Part shown: piece by piece, positions 46,524 through 58,600 of the stretch
Numbering within the stretch: position 1 is the first letter of the stretch
Layout of the letters: each line of letters starts with the position of its first letter
From: Halichondria panicea
Lineage: Eukaryota > Porifera > Demospongiae > Suberitida > Halichondriidae
Length of the DNA: 64,000 nt
Assembly (NCBI RefSeq): GCF_963675165.1
Contig: NC_087389.1
Location: forward strand, 3,470,830-3,534,829
Direction: 5' to 3'
Notes under the pieces: model-generated
What the model was told of the DNA's origin: nothing
The model's input: only the letters and a program-made list of their open reading frames with translations
Database searches by the model: none
Position numbers and translations under genes: made by a program

Positions 46524-48223
46524 TACGTACTCTGTAGATTATTATATAGATTATATAATTCCTAACTGACTCTAGTAACTGCATGGTTTTGTCTGTTATT
46601 CGGATTTGTCCTTATTGGGAGGTTATAATTATATCGTGCATATAAGCCTGTGTTGGTGTGTTTAATAATTAGACAATAAATATACATTATGATGAACTGA
46701 ATCAGTATTACATGTAGCCATGGTCTTTAGGAACAGGTTAACACAAATTGACATATTTTATAGTTGGAAAATGTAAGTGGACTGTCGTCACATGACTAAA
46801 CGGTGAACTGCATGCAGCAGACTGAATCTGAACTGCGCATGCACACATGACAAAGTCCTCTTGCTAAGATATGTAACAGTTACTGCAGACCTGTACTGAG
46901 TTCTCTTTCAAGCAGCAACACATCCAAATTGCTGATATAGGCATTATCTTAGAAAAGAATTAAACTCAAACTGCTGTGGGCCTATCTAAAACTACACCCT
47001 TTGTCCCCGTTATAGAAGGTTATATATATTCTGCACTAAAATGACTTAATTGTCCGTTGGTCTGGAGTTTAGAGGTGTCCCTCTAGTGATATATAATTTA
47101 TTAACACCAGTAGCTCCCCCACAAAACAAGAATCCCTCACTATTCAGGGTTGAAGTACACTAGTAAAAGCAGTGGGTACAATAAGGCATGCTGTCTGTTA
47201 TTTAGAGAATCCATTATAAATAGGTTCCACTGTATGTAACAGTTTTGTGATAAAACTCTTTAATCACAACTCTTCTGTTTATTGATGCTAACAGGCAGAC
47301 AAGCTGCTACAAACACACACACCACAAACACAAGTCCAAAGAGGAGGAAGACGAGTCTATAGTCTAGTGGGTAGCCCAGTCCAGCAGCTGTCGCTGACAG
47401 ACTCACAGAGAACAGCTTGCCAGACAACAAAGCAGAAATGCCTCTGTACATAAAGAAAATGAGTCTAAAAAAACGTCATAAGGACCACTTATTTTCGTAG
47501 CAAGCAAAATTTTATATGATGCATTAGCCTATATGATGCATTAGCCTCCTTCGCAGGCATTCCTTTTTCACTTCTATTCACTAAGAAGAGGATATCTCCT
47601 TTTTGGTTCCTTCTTCTTTCTTTGTTCCTCCAATTTGTCCCGTATTTTATCTTATTAAACTACCGGTATTGTGACAAGAACAAAAAAAGAACGGCCTGCG
47701 AAGGAGGCTACACAATCATACAGCAACACCATACCTTCCAAATGCAGCTGTTGTAAGTCCGATTCCATTTACTTTTCCTAGTTTGTCAAAGGTCACAGAG
47801 TTATTGATGAAAATCACCAAACAGTTAAACCCCAGGGAGAAGCATACTTGCATTACAAGTAGGACAGAGCACACCAAGAGCCACAGCGCCCATTTCCTGC
47901 GTGGTTGAATTGCTTTTATTAGCTCACACCAGTCTCAGCACCATGCAGCTATATATTTAATAGCGATGGATGAAAAGCCATAGCCATGCATTTAGAGAAC
48001 AATAGAAGAAACTGTAAATATAGCAGTTTTTATCCTTCAACTGCCTGGAAATGTGCTCAGCAAGAAACTGTACAATAATCTACAATACAAGCTTACGTAC
48101 GTGATGTTAAGGTAGGAGCATCATGGAAGGAACGAGAACGATTGATTGTTCATAGAAAACACTCAAAACGCCAAGCTTTTTTTCTAGCTATGTGTAAATT
48201 GAGAAGTATACATCATCATGACT

Positions 48224-48367
48224 TACCGTGTATAGCTGGTTATTTTTGAGGCACTAATTAATGTTTAAGGTTTTCGAGGATTGAGCTCAAATCTCGAAAA
48301 TTGGTTTACTTCCGGTATTGGGATTTTAGGCTCGAGCTCTTCCCCCTTTGCTCGCTGAATCCTTGTT

Positions 48368-48401
<34 letters not shown>

Positions 48402-48532
48402 GTCAGCGTGAAACCTCTCTACTGTAGGGGTGTAGTCATTTGAACCTCTATCCTCGAAAATAAAATTCGTGAAATGTTTAGCATGATTGAGCAATCCGCG
48501 AAAATTTAGTGCCTCGAAAATAACCAGCTATA
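48224..48532. repeat. MITE containing a 28S rDNA fragment
   Basis: Left end TACCGTGTATAGCTGGTTATT with TTTGAGGCAC; right end GTGCCTCGAAAATAACCAGC. The interior holds the rRNA-derived segment listed separately. It is in the decayed MFS paralogue A, between its exons 9 and 10. Confidence 0.8.
48312..48415 (-). pseudogene. Fragment of the 5' end of 28S rRNA
   Basis: The minus strand reads CGCTGACTTTAAGCATATCA, then ATAAGCGGAGGAAAAGAAAC, then TAACAAGGATTC. This is the universally conserved start of eukaryotic large-subunit rRNA (the ITS4 primer site). It continues imperfectly as AGCGAGCAAAGGGGGAAGAG with CTCGAGCCTAAAATC, missing several bases of the standard gene. At about 100 bp it cannot be a functional rRNA gene; it is a captured relic inside a MITE. 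Confidence 0.9.
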
Positions 48533-49546
48533 ATAGATGCCTGGAAATTGTTGCGGGTGCAAATTTTTGCTATTTGGCTCCAGAGTCTTCAACAGAAATG
48601 TGTGTGGGTTCTAGTATTCGCGGTTCAATGCCAGGAAACCACACCCACCAATAGCTTTACTAGTGCGTGGGAGTTTATCCACTGTCTTCGAAAACTGCGA
48701 AATTTTACGCCTCACAGGAATTTCCCGCTATTCTGTACTCTGTAATTTAGTTTTTCTTCTAAATGTATAAACAATTGATAACATTATTAGACTGTTGTCA
48801 TATGAACGGAGGAAAATGAGCGAATGGACACGAAGCAGAATTATGCATGCAGGCCTCTACGTGACAGATTTCTACGAGACATACACATAGTCTATAGCTC
48901 ACCAGTGGAAAGAGAACCAGTGTGATTGGTATCAAGAGGACTGTGGACACAGATAACGTGACACCAATCTCGTTGAGACTGAATCCTAACCCTCCTGTGC
49001 AGGCACAGAAAAATTGTGGTTGTGTAAATTTGAGAAAGCAACACCATTAAACGTATACACACAACACACTATAATAAGTACTTACACATGTACACGTTTA
49101 TACACAATCAACAGGCAACTCTCAATTGTTACTCACAGTGAAGAAAAGACCCCTACACCTCCTGGCTCTACATTTCAACAAGAACCTCCAAAACAATAAA
49201 TTAAAACACTTAGCTATAGAAAAGGTGACCTATATTTTTACATGTAGGTGAGAAAGGTCATTCTTACCATGAGGTGATGTTCTGGCCCAAACAGAGTAAA
49301 TTTCGTTAAATCCAAAATCTATAGAAGAAAAGGCAGAATAGCAGAGAAGAGAGAGCCCAGTCCGGCTTGTTCCTACAATAATTATACATTATATACATGT
49401 TAAAGCTCCTGTAACTTTTAACAGCCAGATTCAAGGACTGCATCACTTCTAATATTGAGTTCATGCAATTTCATTAATGGCCATGTTTTGATCATAATTA
49501 TGGACAGTAACAACAATTATGCATGCAATTCAATACGTATTATACC

Positions 49547-49770
49547 TACTATTATAGACGGGTAGTAATTTCAGTCTATTTTTAGGGTGCTAATTTTGGC
49601 GGATTTGTACATAGCAAATTCATTAGCACAATAATTTATCTTCTGAGATTCCTATGAGATTCCTAATTTAGCGTTAATTACAAATTACAAAATTACAAAA
49701 TGAGATTCCTATGAGATTCCTAATTTAGCGTTAATTACAAATTCGCTAAAATTAGTACCCGTTTATAATA
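49547..49770. repeat. CTATTATAGACGGGTA MITE with internal duplication
   Basis: Ends CTATTATAGACGGGTA and TACCCGTTTATAATAG. The interior contains GAGATTCCTATGAGATTCCT twice. It lies in an intron of MFS paralogue A, same family as 36894-37210. Confidence 0.8.
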
Positions 49771-50321
49771 GGTACTCACCATATCAAAGTGAAAATGTTT
49801 TTCACAGAACTCTTTAACCAATGTGCTGCTTTGATGGACCAACGCTTCAGCGGATTTTGTCTCCGTACCAAAGAATCCTCTCCGATAAGTTTCTCTCGAT
49901 CATTTTGATCTTCCGTGGGTGTCTCATCAGCATAAACTTGGGCAGAAACTGAATTATTCTCATCTTGGCTGAATTTATCGGGTTCTAACTCAAGGCTAGC
50001 ATTAGACACTGTCACTTCTGAAGTATCCGATGTCTGTGCCAAACTTTGACTGATTTCACTTCTAAAAATCATGGAGCGAAAATAATAATTTATTATTACT
50101 GTGATCTAGCTGACAATTAGTGTTACTCGTGTGTGGCTGTTTACCGTTAGTTCCTAATGTTTCAGGTAGAATGAGCGCAGCCAGTAACGCAGACAATGCA
50201 CTAAAGAAGGCACTCAACAGACACGGTGGAGAGTAGGGAAACTTTTCCAGAAAATCTTTGACCACATGATCTAAATAATTATCATGGATAGATGTACGTG
50301 TGCCTATAGAATAATCGTATA

Positions 50322-50674
50322 CAGTAGACTCTCATTAATCTGGCGACCCTTGGGACAGTGCAGCTTGGCCGGAATAGCGAGGTGGCATTTCAGAAAATAG
50401 TCGCGGCTAAAAAAATGAACCTACCTCAAAATCTAATGACTAATTTTGTGGTTCTGTCTCGAGGATAATAAATCATTGTGCCCTCCATACCCAATTTGAA
50501 ACGTCATATCCGGCCGTAATAATAAAAACCTAGTTTGGGGCACCCAGTACTGGCCAGTATACAGAATAGCTGCATTTCAGGACGAGTTTTGTTTAGTAAA
50601 CATCTAGCTAGCAATCTGTGCCAAACCAAATGGCCAGCCGTACTTCAGAGAGCCGAAATAGCAAGAGTCTACTG
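50322..50674. repeat. Tigger/pogo-like MITE with TA duplication
   Basis: Starts CAGTAGACTCTCATTAATCT and ends AATAGCAAGAGTCTACTG, with TA on both sides. The interior is related to 15782-16218 (AAACGTCATATCCGGCCGTAAT against TTACGGCCGGATATGACGTTT), inverted. From 50675 to 51590 no gene is seen; this is an intron of MFS paralogue A. Confidence 0.85.
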
Positions 50675-52681
50675 TAGATCTACTGTAGGTGAGGATAGCC
50701 AAATTAATATTTCGCCAATCTTTGAATCTGTCACACAAAATCAACTAAATCAACTAGAGCACTGAGTGCAAACCCTCAGCTGGTGAAGTGGTAATAAAGA
50801 AACCAAAGGAGTGCTGAGCTGTCTAGCGCAGCAACTCAGGAGCACTGAACCAGACTGGAGGCATGCTGAAACATTTAGGAACAGAGTTTTAGTGCACGGT
50901 ACATGAGACATGCACTGTGGACTAGGATCACAGTAATGAAGCCCTGGAGTCTTAGAGAAGTATGGCTCCTAGAGTCCTAGATCCACTGCATGGATCCATC
51001 CTACAAACCAGTCACAATTCTAGCTTTCTACTTTAGTGACCCTTTTCCATTGTTCCTGGTACGGAATCACCTCATCTGCAAGTAAGTGCCTCGAATAAAG
51101 GCCACAGTGTGTAGCGCTCAATGTGCATCTGCCACTATTATTAGTTTTAACTTATTGTGTGAAGGCTATCCATGCTGTAAACGCAGTGCCATGGAATCCA
51201 AGTAAGTAGACTCATGTGTCACAAACAAACAAACAAACCAACAGACTACTATACCTGTGGCTGCCCACGCGCGCTTCAGGTAACAATGCATGTGCAGTAA
51301 CATCCCTAACCACCACGCAATTTCACTAATTTATTGACAAAGGACCTCCGAATAGGAAAAGCTGCAGATGCTAAGTATCTATACAGCTACTGCTAGTGCT
51401 TCAGTGCTTCCACTTATTAGGTATAAATTGGACCAAAATTCCCAAATTGTGGACCCAAAGTGTTCTAAGTTTCAAAAGAAAAAATTGCGATATGCAACAC
51501 AGGATTTGTAAACCATTGTAGTATACACCCTAGGGTGAGCTCAATGATTCATAAAAATGCATGTGTACGTACAGCCAATAATGTACTTACTGTCAATGGT
51601 AAGGTTGTACTGTCCAATGGGGTCAGAGATAGCCCCAGAGACGGCTGGTCCCAGGATGATACCTAGCCCAAAAGATGTTCCTAGCAAAGCAACACCTAGC
51701 GATTGATTAGAATCATCTGATGATTCAGAGATGACAGCCTTACAAGCACCAACAACACCTGAGGAGCGAGCAAAAGAGGCAGTTTACAGATAAAGTATAT
51801 ATGAAACTGAATAACTGATCGAATACGTTTCTTAAATTCCATTCAACAGACTTAACTGACAATTTGCTCACCATTAAACAATCCGACAAGAAATCTCGGA
51901 ACTAACACTGAAGCCAAAGACAACTGACGCAAGCCCCACCAATAACATGCTAGATATAATCACTGGTTTTCTGCCTTTGTTGTCAGCTATACCACCCCAC
52001 ACATAGCTGCATGCATGTGGATCAATGTTGACCGATAATTATACATACACAGAATCCATAACCTAGATAGATTTAGGTAGTCTAATTAGTGTAACCCATC
52101 AATAGAGATGCACACAATTACCTTGCAAACATCCTTCCAAAAAATGGGGCTGAAGCAATAATACCAGCATACGTTCCTGACAAATAATTATGCCTTGCGG
52201 TGTAGATCTAGATGTCGTAGTTCAATCCCATTTCAAAGGAAGGAGTTTCTCTGCAGTTATTTTATAGATCTTTGATTCTAAACAGTTTGTAGTAAGACGA
52301 CAACTTTTCTTGAAACTAGAACAATGTGTGACAAAATGGATACTAACTAGTTTTTACCAATTAGCTCCTCTCTCTCAGTTAGCCAGGGCAGGAGAAACTC
52401 CACCATGAACGGTAGAAAAGGAAAAGTCATGGTAAAAACTGAAGGCACTGCTAAACTAGTGGAACAAAGAGAAGAGAAAAGCATATTCACAATAACATCT
52501 ATAGTGACATGTATAACCATAAAAAGAGGTCTATCTACTGTCACAGTGCAGAGATATAGAACTTACAAAACATACGAAGACTGCCACATATATTTTCAGC
52601 AACCTCTTATGCAGGCAGCTTGGTAAACATTTCTTTACAGAACAACACTGTGGTGCAGAATTAGAAATAGACATCTAGATC

Positions 52682-52742
52682 TAGTCTCATGAATCAGCCG
52701 CACCTTTGGTGTCACCAAAGGTGCGGCTGATTCATGAGACTA
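52682..52742. repeat. Near-perfect palindrome abutting the MFS A start codon
   Basis: Arms of 29-30 bp, starting TAGTCTCATGAATCAGCCGC, pair exactly around a loop of one to three bases. It ends 8 bp upstream of the ATG of MFS paralogue A (52674). Related AGTCTCRTGGATC ends occur at 9567-9648 and near 27765, so it is probably a tiny fold-back transposon. Confidence 0.88.
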
Positions 52743-53004
52743 ATCTAGATCTAGCTCTCTGGACATGTTTTAAGCCCTGTTTACACACAGCATCTAATGC
52801 GCATTGTAAAGCGCATTACTACTAACGAGGTCTAGTCTAAACGCACTAATGCGCTATCAAAACCGGCTTACGTAAACCGCCTACCTGATGTGGTTTGAAG
52901 CCGGATCAATGCGGTTTAGACAGTAGTGTAAACAGCTGCAAGCGCATTAAAGGAATGCAAAGAATTCATTTGTGGCATAAGAAGTCCTATAAGAAGAGAA
53001 GACA

Positions 53005-53868
53005 ATGAACAGAGGCACATACTGGAGTGACAATGAAATGAAGGCACTAATAGCTATCTGGGGAGCTAGTGACTTGCAGCAGCAACTGGACGGAGCTGTA
53101 AGAAATAAAGTAATTTACGAAAAAATAGCACAAGAAATGAAGAAAAAGGAATATGAAAGAGACTGGACGCAATGTAGGATAAAAATTAAAAACTTAAAAA
53201 CAAACTACAAAAAAGTAAAGGATAGCAATAACAAGACTGGGGAAAGGAGGAAAACATGTAAGTTTTATGACGAGCTGGATAGGATTCTGGGGCACCGACC
53301 AGCCTCCGCTCCATCTTTCCTCGTTGACACAAGCTCTGAGATGGAGGAAAGGGTGGATGAGATTGTGGAGGATACAGACGGTACAATAATTATAATGATA
53401 CACTTGATACTTATCTTAAATTTATTAACACAGATGGCAGTCAAATTCAGCCACAGTTTCCAGTGGAGAGTGCCGGTGCTATGGCCAATACTGAAGGAGA
53501 AGCCAGTACCTCTGAAAAGGAGAAAACAGATGAATGTAAGTTCATAGAAAACATACAAGTGCACACACTTAAAATCTACACACACAGGTGCTCCCCCTAA
53601 AACAAAAAACCCCAGAAAAAACAAGACAGAAAAGGCTATGGAGAGGCAGACGGAGACATTCTTAAGCTACCAGAGAGAAGCAGAGGAAAGATTTGAAAAA
53701 AGAGAGGAAGAAAGATGGGATAAAGAGAGAAAATTAGAAGACGTGAGAAGAAAGGAGGAACAGGCACACCAACTACAGATGATGCAAATGCTTGGACAGA
53801 TGATACAGCAGCCAAGACAGTACTTCCCGCCACCATCACAATCATTTAACCAAGACTCGAATTACTAA
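53005..53868 (+). CDS. Harbinger Myb/SANT-like DNA-binding protein
   Basis: Three exons: 53005-53380, 53434-53535 and 53588-53868, giving 252 residues in frame. The N-terminal trihelix has the spaced Trp pattern (YWSDNEMKALIAIWG; RDWTQCRIKIKNLKTNYKK) of the Myb/SANT-like protein that Harbinger elements encode beside the transposase. The middle is acidic and low complexity; the C-terminal third is a highly charged coiled coil (EAEERFEKREEERWDKERK). In studied Harbinger elements this protein brings the transposase into the nucleus and binds element ends. The long single-frame reading through to 53547 ignores a good GT donor after DTDG, so the spliced form is preferred. Confidence 0.85.
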
Positions 53869-53944
53869 CTTCAATCATCAAACGTTATAATTATAATCAT
53901 AGTATTACAGTCCTTATTACATATAATTATACGTCACATTAATA

Positions 53945-55201
53945 TCATGTACTGAAATATTGTGTTAATGCACTCCTTATCTGGTCACCACTAATATCTA
54001 CTGAGTCAGATGCCGACTGTCTAATCATACTAAATGATGAGTCACTCTCAATCCACTCGTCATCAAATGATTCCCCTCGAAGTTCACAGATGTTGTGCAA
54101 AACACAGCAAGCTGAGACAATGTTAGGTATATCACAAATATTGGTGTCATTACGCTTCATCAAACATCTCCATCGAGCCTTCAAACGACCATACGCATGC
54201 TCAACAACCACTCGAGCTTTACTAAGGCGATAGTTGAAAGTCTTCTGTTCAAGGGTGAGACGTCCTGTGTCGGGATAGGCCTTCATGAGCCACTTTAAAA
54301 GTGGATATGCCGGATCACCTAGAATCACGAGTGGAATTTCACACTGCTCTATCATCTCCGTCAAAGTGGGTACCAATGATCCTTCTTGACCTTTTCTGAA
54401 CAGTGAGGAATTGGAGAAAACTCTTGCATCGTGGACTCGTCCTGGCCAGCCAACGTAAATGTCCATGAAAAGACCATTGTGATCGACCAATCCTTGGAGA
54501 ATGATAGAATGCCAACCTTTTCTGTTGTAATAGTCGGCTGGGCACTCTTGTGGTGAGATTATAGGTATATGTGTACCGTCAATTGCTCCAACGCACTGTG
54601 GAAACCCCAATTTCTCTTTAAACCCAGCCACCACTTGCTTCAATGCATCACCACAAGGCATACGGATATACTTAGGAAGTAGATGGTCAACAATGCACAT
54701 ACACACATCTTTGGTTATGAGGCAAACCGATGCTTTAGAGACACCAAACAAATGGCTAATCGTTCTAAAATCAGAATTGGTGGAGAGAAACCATAGAGCG
54801 ATAGAAACCCTTTTTTGGAGTGGAATGGCTTTCCTCATCGAGGTATTTCTTTTTTCAATAGATTTTAATTCCTGGCAGACGAATAAAAACGTCTCTCGGC
54901 TCATTCGGAAATTGTGCATCCAGTCTTGATGGGTAAACGTTTCCATTACAACCCGCTCCCACCACTGAGAACTTCTTTCTCTTGTCCAGATAGTTCTTGG
55001 TGTTGAGGACATTCTGGCTGTTGCTAAAGACATTGTCATAGCAAACAGCAAACGTTCTTGAGCCTGTCTCTCATAAAAACGAGTTCTTCTTCTTGCTGAA
55101 TTCTTTTTACTTTTAATTACAGCTTGTTGTCTAAGCATAGTACTTCTTGTCATCATTAAATAACCAACAGATACAATAACAACATCCATAATAGCAAGCA
55201 A
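53945..55201 (-). CDS. Harbinger (HARBI1-type) DDE transposase
   Basis: A single uninterrupted frame of 418 residues. The N-terminal 90 residues are basic. Then come a helix-turn-helix-like stretch (FRTISHLFGVSKASVCLIT) and the DDE_4 catalytic fold: first Asp in CVGAIDGTHIPI, second Asp in GRVHDARVFSNSSLF, LGDPAYPLLKWLM, and the Glu in ARVVVEHAYGRLKARW. All catalytic blocks are present, and the length is slightly above HARBI1 (about 350). It catalyses cut-and-paste transposition at TWA targets. No disabling lesion is seen, which suggests recent activity. The gene ends 76 bp from the Myb-like gene, convergently. Confidence 0.92.
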   Translation of the reverse strand: MLAIMDVVIVSVGYLMMTRSTMLRQQAVIKSKKNSARRRTRFYERQAQERLLFAMTMSLATARMSSTPRTIWTRERSSQWWERVVMETFTHQDWMHNFRMSRETFLFVCQELKSIEKRNTSMRKAIPLQKRVSIALWFLSTNSDFRTISHLFGVSKASVCLITKDVCMCIVDHLLPKYIRMPCGDALKQVVAGFKEKLGFPQCVGAIDGTHIPIISPQECPADYYNRKGWHSIILQGLVDHNGLFMDIYVGWPGRVHDARVFSNSSLFRKGQEGSLVPTLTEMIEQCEIPLVILGDPAYPLLKWLMKAYPDTGRLTLEQKTFNYRLSKARVVVEHAYGRLKARWRCLMKRNDTNICDIPNIVSACCVLHNICELRGESFDDEWIESDSSFSMIRQSASDSVDISGDQIRSALTQYFST

Positions 55202-55652
55202 AGCAAAGCATATAGGCTTATGAGCAGGATTTGGTAACTTAGCAATGAATAGGCCTTACTATATAGGCATGCTCAGAACACAGGAGGCCTCAGGCATTAG
55301 ATCTACTATCATACTGACTTACTTTATTATTGTGAGCCATTAGATCACTCCAAACTGTTACATAAGGTCCTCTTTCCAAGATTCTTACTTCTTTTCCAAT
55401 TGAAGCACTTTGCAAGAGGTTACTAATCCGGTTCAGACTGTTTACACAGCATAAAACCACAACTGGCTTCGTGGCTGTGTAAACACACTAATGCGCATTA
55501 TCTAATCTGGATTACAATGCGCATTACTTTGCGTGTAAACAGGGCTTTAGACGATGGGCTGTATAAGATCGTCAAAATAACTGGCGCAAAATAATTATGT
55601 TTATCACACGACCTTTGACAGCAAAATTTTTGTTGATGAGATTTTAAGAAAG

Positions 55653-58600
55653 ATGGCTGGATGCTGCTCATCCTTATTCAGCTGCTTCAGGAGCAGATCT
55701 CCAAGATGTACAGCCTGTGGGCCAAACTGCAGGACCAAGATTCCCAAAATCCCAAGGAAAATAGCAAAGATATACTTTGCAGCTTTTCTAGCAATGGTGA
55801 GTTTGAGTGGATGTCAAATGTACATTAATTCCTCATCTGTTACTTTACCCACGTACACACAGTTTAGTAGTGCATTTTCCATCACGATGATGTTCCCTTT
55901 CTTACCATTCATGGTAGAGTTCCTGTTACCATGGCTACTCGAGAACGAGACTCAAGTTGGTGAGCTCCTCAGAGTTACTGATCAATAGTATAAAGCCTTG
56001 CCCAAGACCTAGTGTATGGGCCGGGATAATGGAAGATAAAAGTAGATCAAATTACCGAATTCCTAGGGTTTGCTCTGTAAAGTAAAGGTTTAGATTGACT
56101 GTTCTAATTTCTCTCCTTCTCATAGCCACGTATGCTGGTATTATTGCCTCAGCCATGTTCGTTGGGAGAACGATTGGGAGGTACGTGGTTACTATGTACT
56201 CGGCCTGAGCTGCAAGACAATGTATACTGTCTGATTGTGTATTCTAGACCTACATGTAGGTAATCTCCACAGTTACATATGGGGTGCTATATCGGATCGC
56301 AAAGGACGGAAGCCTGTCATTATTGTTGGGCTGCTTCTAGTAGGTCTCTCGTCAAGCATATTCGGACTCAGTGTCAACTTTGCCATGGCTGTCATCTTTA
56401 GATTCCTGGTGGGACTGACTAATGGTAAATAGTTCCGTATAACCTCGTGTGTGTATCTTAAAATACACTGCATGAGCTTAAAAAAAGGCTTTAAATCTTT
56501 CACCAGTGAAATGGACATGTGCAACTTGATTATTAATACCGTATTACTAGAATGTTTTGTGAGTGAAAACTATGTTCTGACAAGGATTATGATTTGGTAT
56601 ATAGGTTTTTGCGAAGTGATTAAAATTTGCTATGTTTGATGCTCGCTTATGTTATTTAGCATTGGCATCTCCACTGAGGCATCAGCACCGGGCCAGCGGT
56701 GCTTTTTATTTTTTTAAGCAAGACAGCTAGGCCATGAAATGGTTAACTAGCGAACGCAACTAGTAAGTGACCTTCAGGGTAGCCTCGTTCCTGGCCCGAC
56801 TTTAGTACATAGTCTTAGTCCCAACTTGTTCGATTATATTATATTTAAATACATGTACTATCAGGTTCGGTAGGTGCTATCAAAGCGGTAGTGTCTGAGG
56901 TGTCTGATGACTCAACTCAAGCGTTTGGTGTGACTATTCTGGGAGCCTCATGGGGGCTAGGTATCATCCTGGGACCAGCCGTCTCTGGGTCTATCTCTGA
57001 CCCCATTGGACAGTACAACCTTACCATTGACAGTGAGGTTTTAGTGAATGCAGATGGGCTTTGCTTTTCTTTGTACCTAGATTTCCATGCGCTAGAAACT
57101 ATTTAGTCGTATGTTTGAAATTCATAACTAGCTAACAATACTAGATCCCATCTTGTGTCACAGGGATATCTAAATTTGCAATGTTTTGATGTAGTGACTG
57201 CAAATGAATGAATCCTACATGTATACTCATGTATACTCATGCAGACTATGTTGTAAGAGAGTTTCTAACTCGGTTTCCCTACTCTCTGCCATGCCTGGTC
57301 AATCTGCTGCTGTGCGTCGTGTCAGCAGTCGTCTACTTTTTTATGGTCCCAGAAACACTAGGCTTGAAGAGGTAAGCAATGTATATACTGTATAAAGCGA
57401 AACTTTCGAGGGGCTTGTAATTTTCGCTGTTTTCGTGGGTTAGCAATCTCACACGAAAATTGTTCAAATTATCCGCTATAATGTGCAAAGATTAATAGTG
57501 TGGCCTGGGAATGCTTCCGGTAAGCAGTCAACCCACGAAATTTATTCAAGGCCGTTCAACGAAATTTAAGTACCCCCAAAACTTTCACGCAATACGGTAT
57601 GTGCATTAGAGCCTTAAAACAGGCACCTCTAGAAAACACATTTTTGGACATGGAGGTGTTGCTAGTATGATTTGGCCGAGGAGAAAAAACAGTTCAAAAT
57701 TCACAGATTTGCAATAGCACCAGGAGGAGGAGGGGCCTCAACCATGTGGCATTTATATTGCAGTTAGCCTATAGGGGTGATTGTTATAATTATACACTGT
57801 AGGTAACCACTGTATAGCATGTACCTTAGTAACTGACACAAGGCTACCACATAATTATCTGTAGTTAATGTGGACCACGATGATTTAGTGAGGAAACATT
57901 TAGAGCTTTTATTTTGCCATGTGCGCTTAAAGTGAGCTTCCTAATGTACTTGTTTTGTACATACGTGCATGTATTGCTGATTTTGTTCCAAGTCACCTGT
58001 ATTTTTTGTCTTGCAGAAATCTGAAGAGAAGTGAGATATCAAAAAAAGACATTGAAATGACTACGAACAAGGACAACTCCAAAGTGACATCTGACACTCA
58101 ATTTGATGATTCTGAGTCAGCTGCTCTGATTGTGAATGAAGTCCTGCAAGACTCTTCTGAGCAACTAGCAGAGCATTCTATCTCAAGTGCTGACTGTGAA
58201 AACGGAATTGTATCGAGCACTCTCGACAAAGATTCAATAGCTTTAACTACAGACGGTTTACCTGTTGAGAATGTTTCAAATTCAGAAAAGACAGCGAGTA
58301 GCAGTCATGACTGTAATAATGAAAGTATAGAAGAAGTTTCTGAAAACACAGAACGCGAGGAGCTAAGTGATGCAGCCTCTAGTGAGTCGAGTGGTGATGA
58401 AGTAGTTGTTCGTGGAAGACTAAGCTGGGGCACTAACGTTAGGGGGAAGTCAATCAAGATTTCTCTCAGAAATCATTGCCTCTATCTATGGTAAGACTGT
58501 GTAAAATTGAATGTACCTGCTGAATTTTATCAACCTTGGGTTGTCTTCTCGTTCGCTTCAGGTAAATCCTGGCTGTAGTAACATGTATTCTATATGGCCT

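Larger units (their letters stand above)
47260..52674 (-). pseudogene. MFS transporter paralogue A, decayed
   Basis: Twelve exon counterparts of transporter B are all found on the minus strand: 52674-52567, 52455-52358, 52176-52122, 52006-51872, 51758-51591, 50270-50145, about 50061-49780, 49365-49268, 48994-48903, about 48185-48099, 47896-47735 and 47443-47260. Conserved text includes FPFLPFMVEFLLPW, YVWGGIADNKGRKP (motif A), SDPIGQYNLTID and CLPVSINKQK at the end. Compared with B: exon 2 is one nt longer (a five-T run); exon 4 lacks 17 nt before PRFLVGLFNG, shifting frame to a stop; exon 6 is one nt shorter, so the next junction is out of phase unless an alternative acceptor at 50099-50100 is used; exon 10 carries an in-frame TAA after SMMLLP. 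The homopolymer change could be a sequencing error, the 17-nt loss hardly. In B these proteins are 12-TM facilitators resembling ZIF-like or drug/H+ antiporters. Confidence 0.8.
52773..55546. mobile_element. Complete PIF/Harbinger transposon
   Basis: The element is 2,774 bp, starts AGCCCTGTTTACACACAG and ends GCGTGTAAACAGGGCT. It is flanked by TTA on both sides (52770-52772, 55547-55549), the expected Harbinger target duplication. Sub-terminal repeats of AATGCGCATT occur at both ends. It carries the two usual genes, a Myb/SANT-like DNA-binding protein (+) and a DDE transposase (-), tail to tail. Both frames are open, so the element may be autonomous. It has separated the divergent starts of MFS paralogues A and B. 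Confidence 0.93.

Noticed and set aside
49268-49372. Apparent frameshift in exon 8 of MFS paralogue A
   Set aside because: Using the AG seven bases downstream (GAACAAG|CCGG) restores RTGLSLLCYSAF in frame, so this exon is not counted among the lesions.
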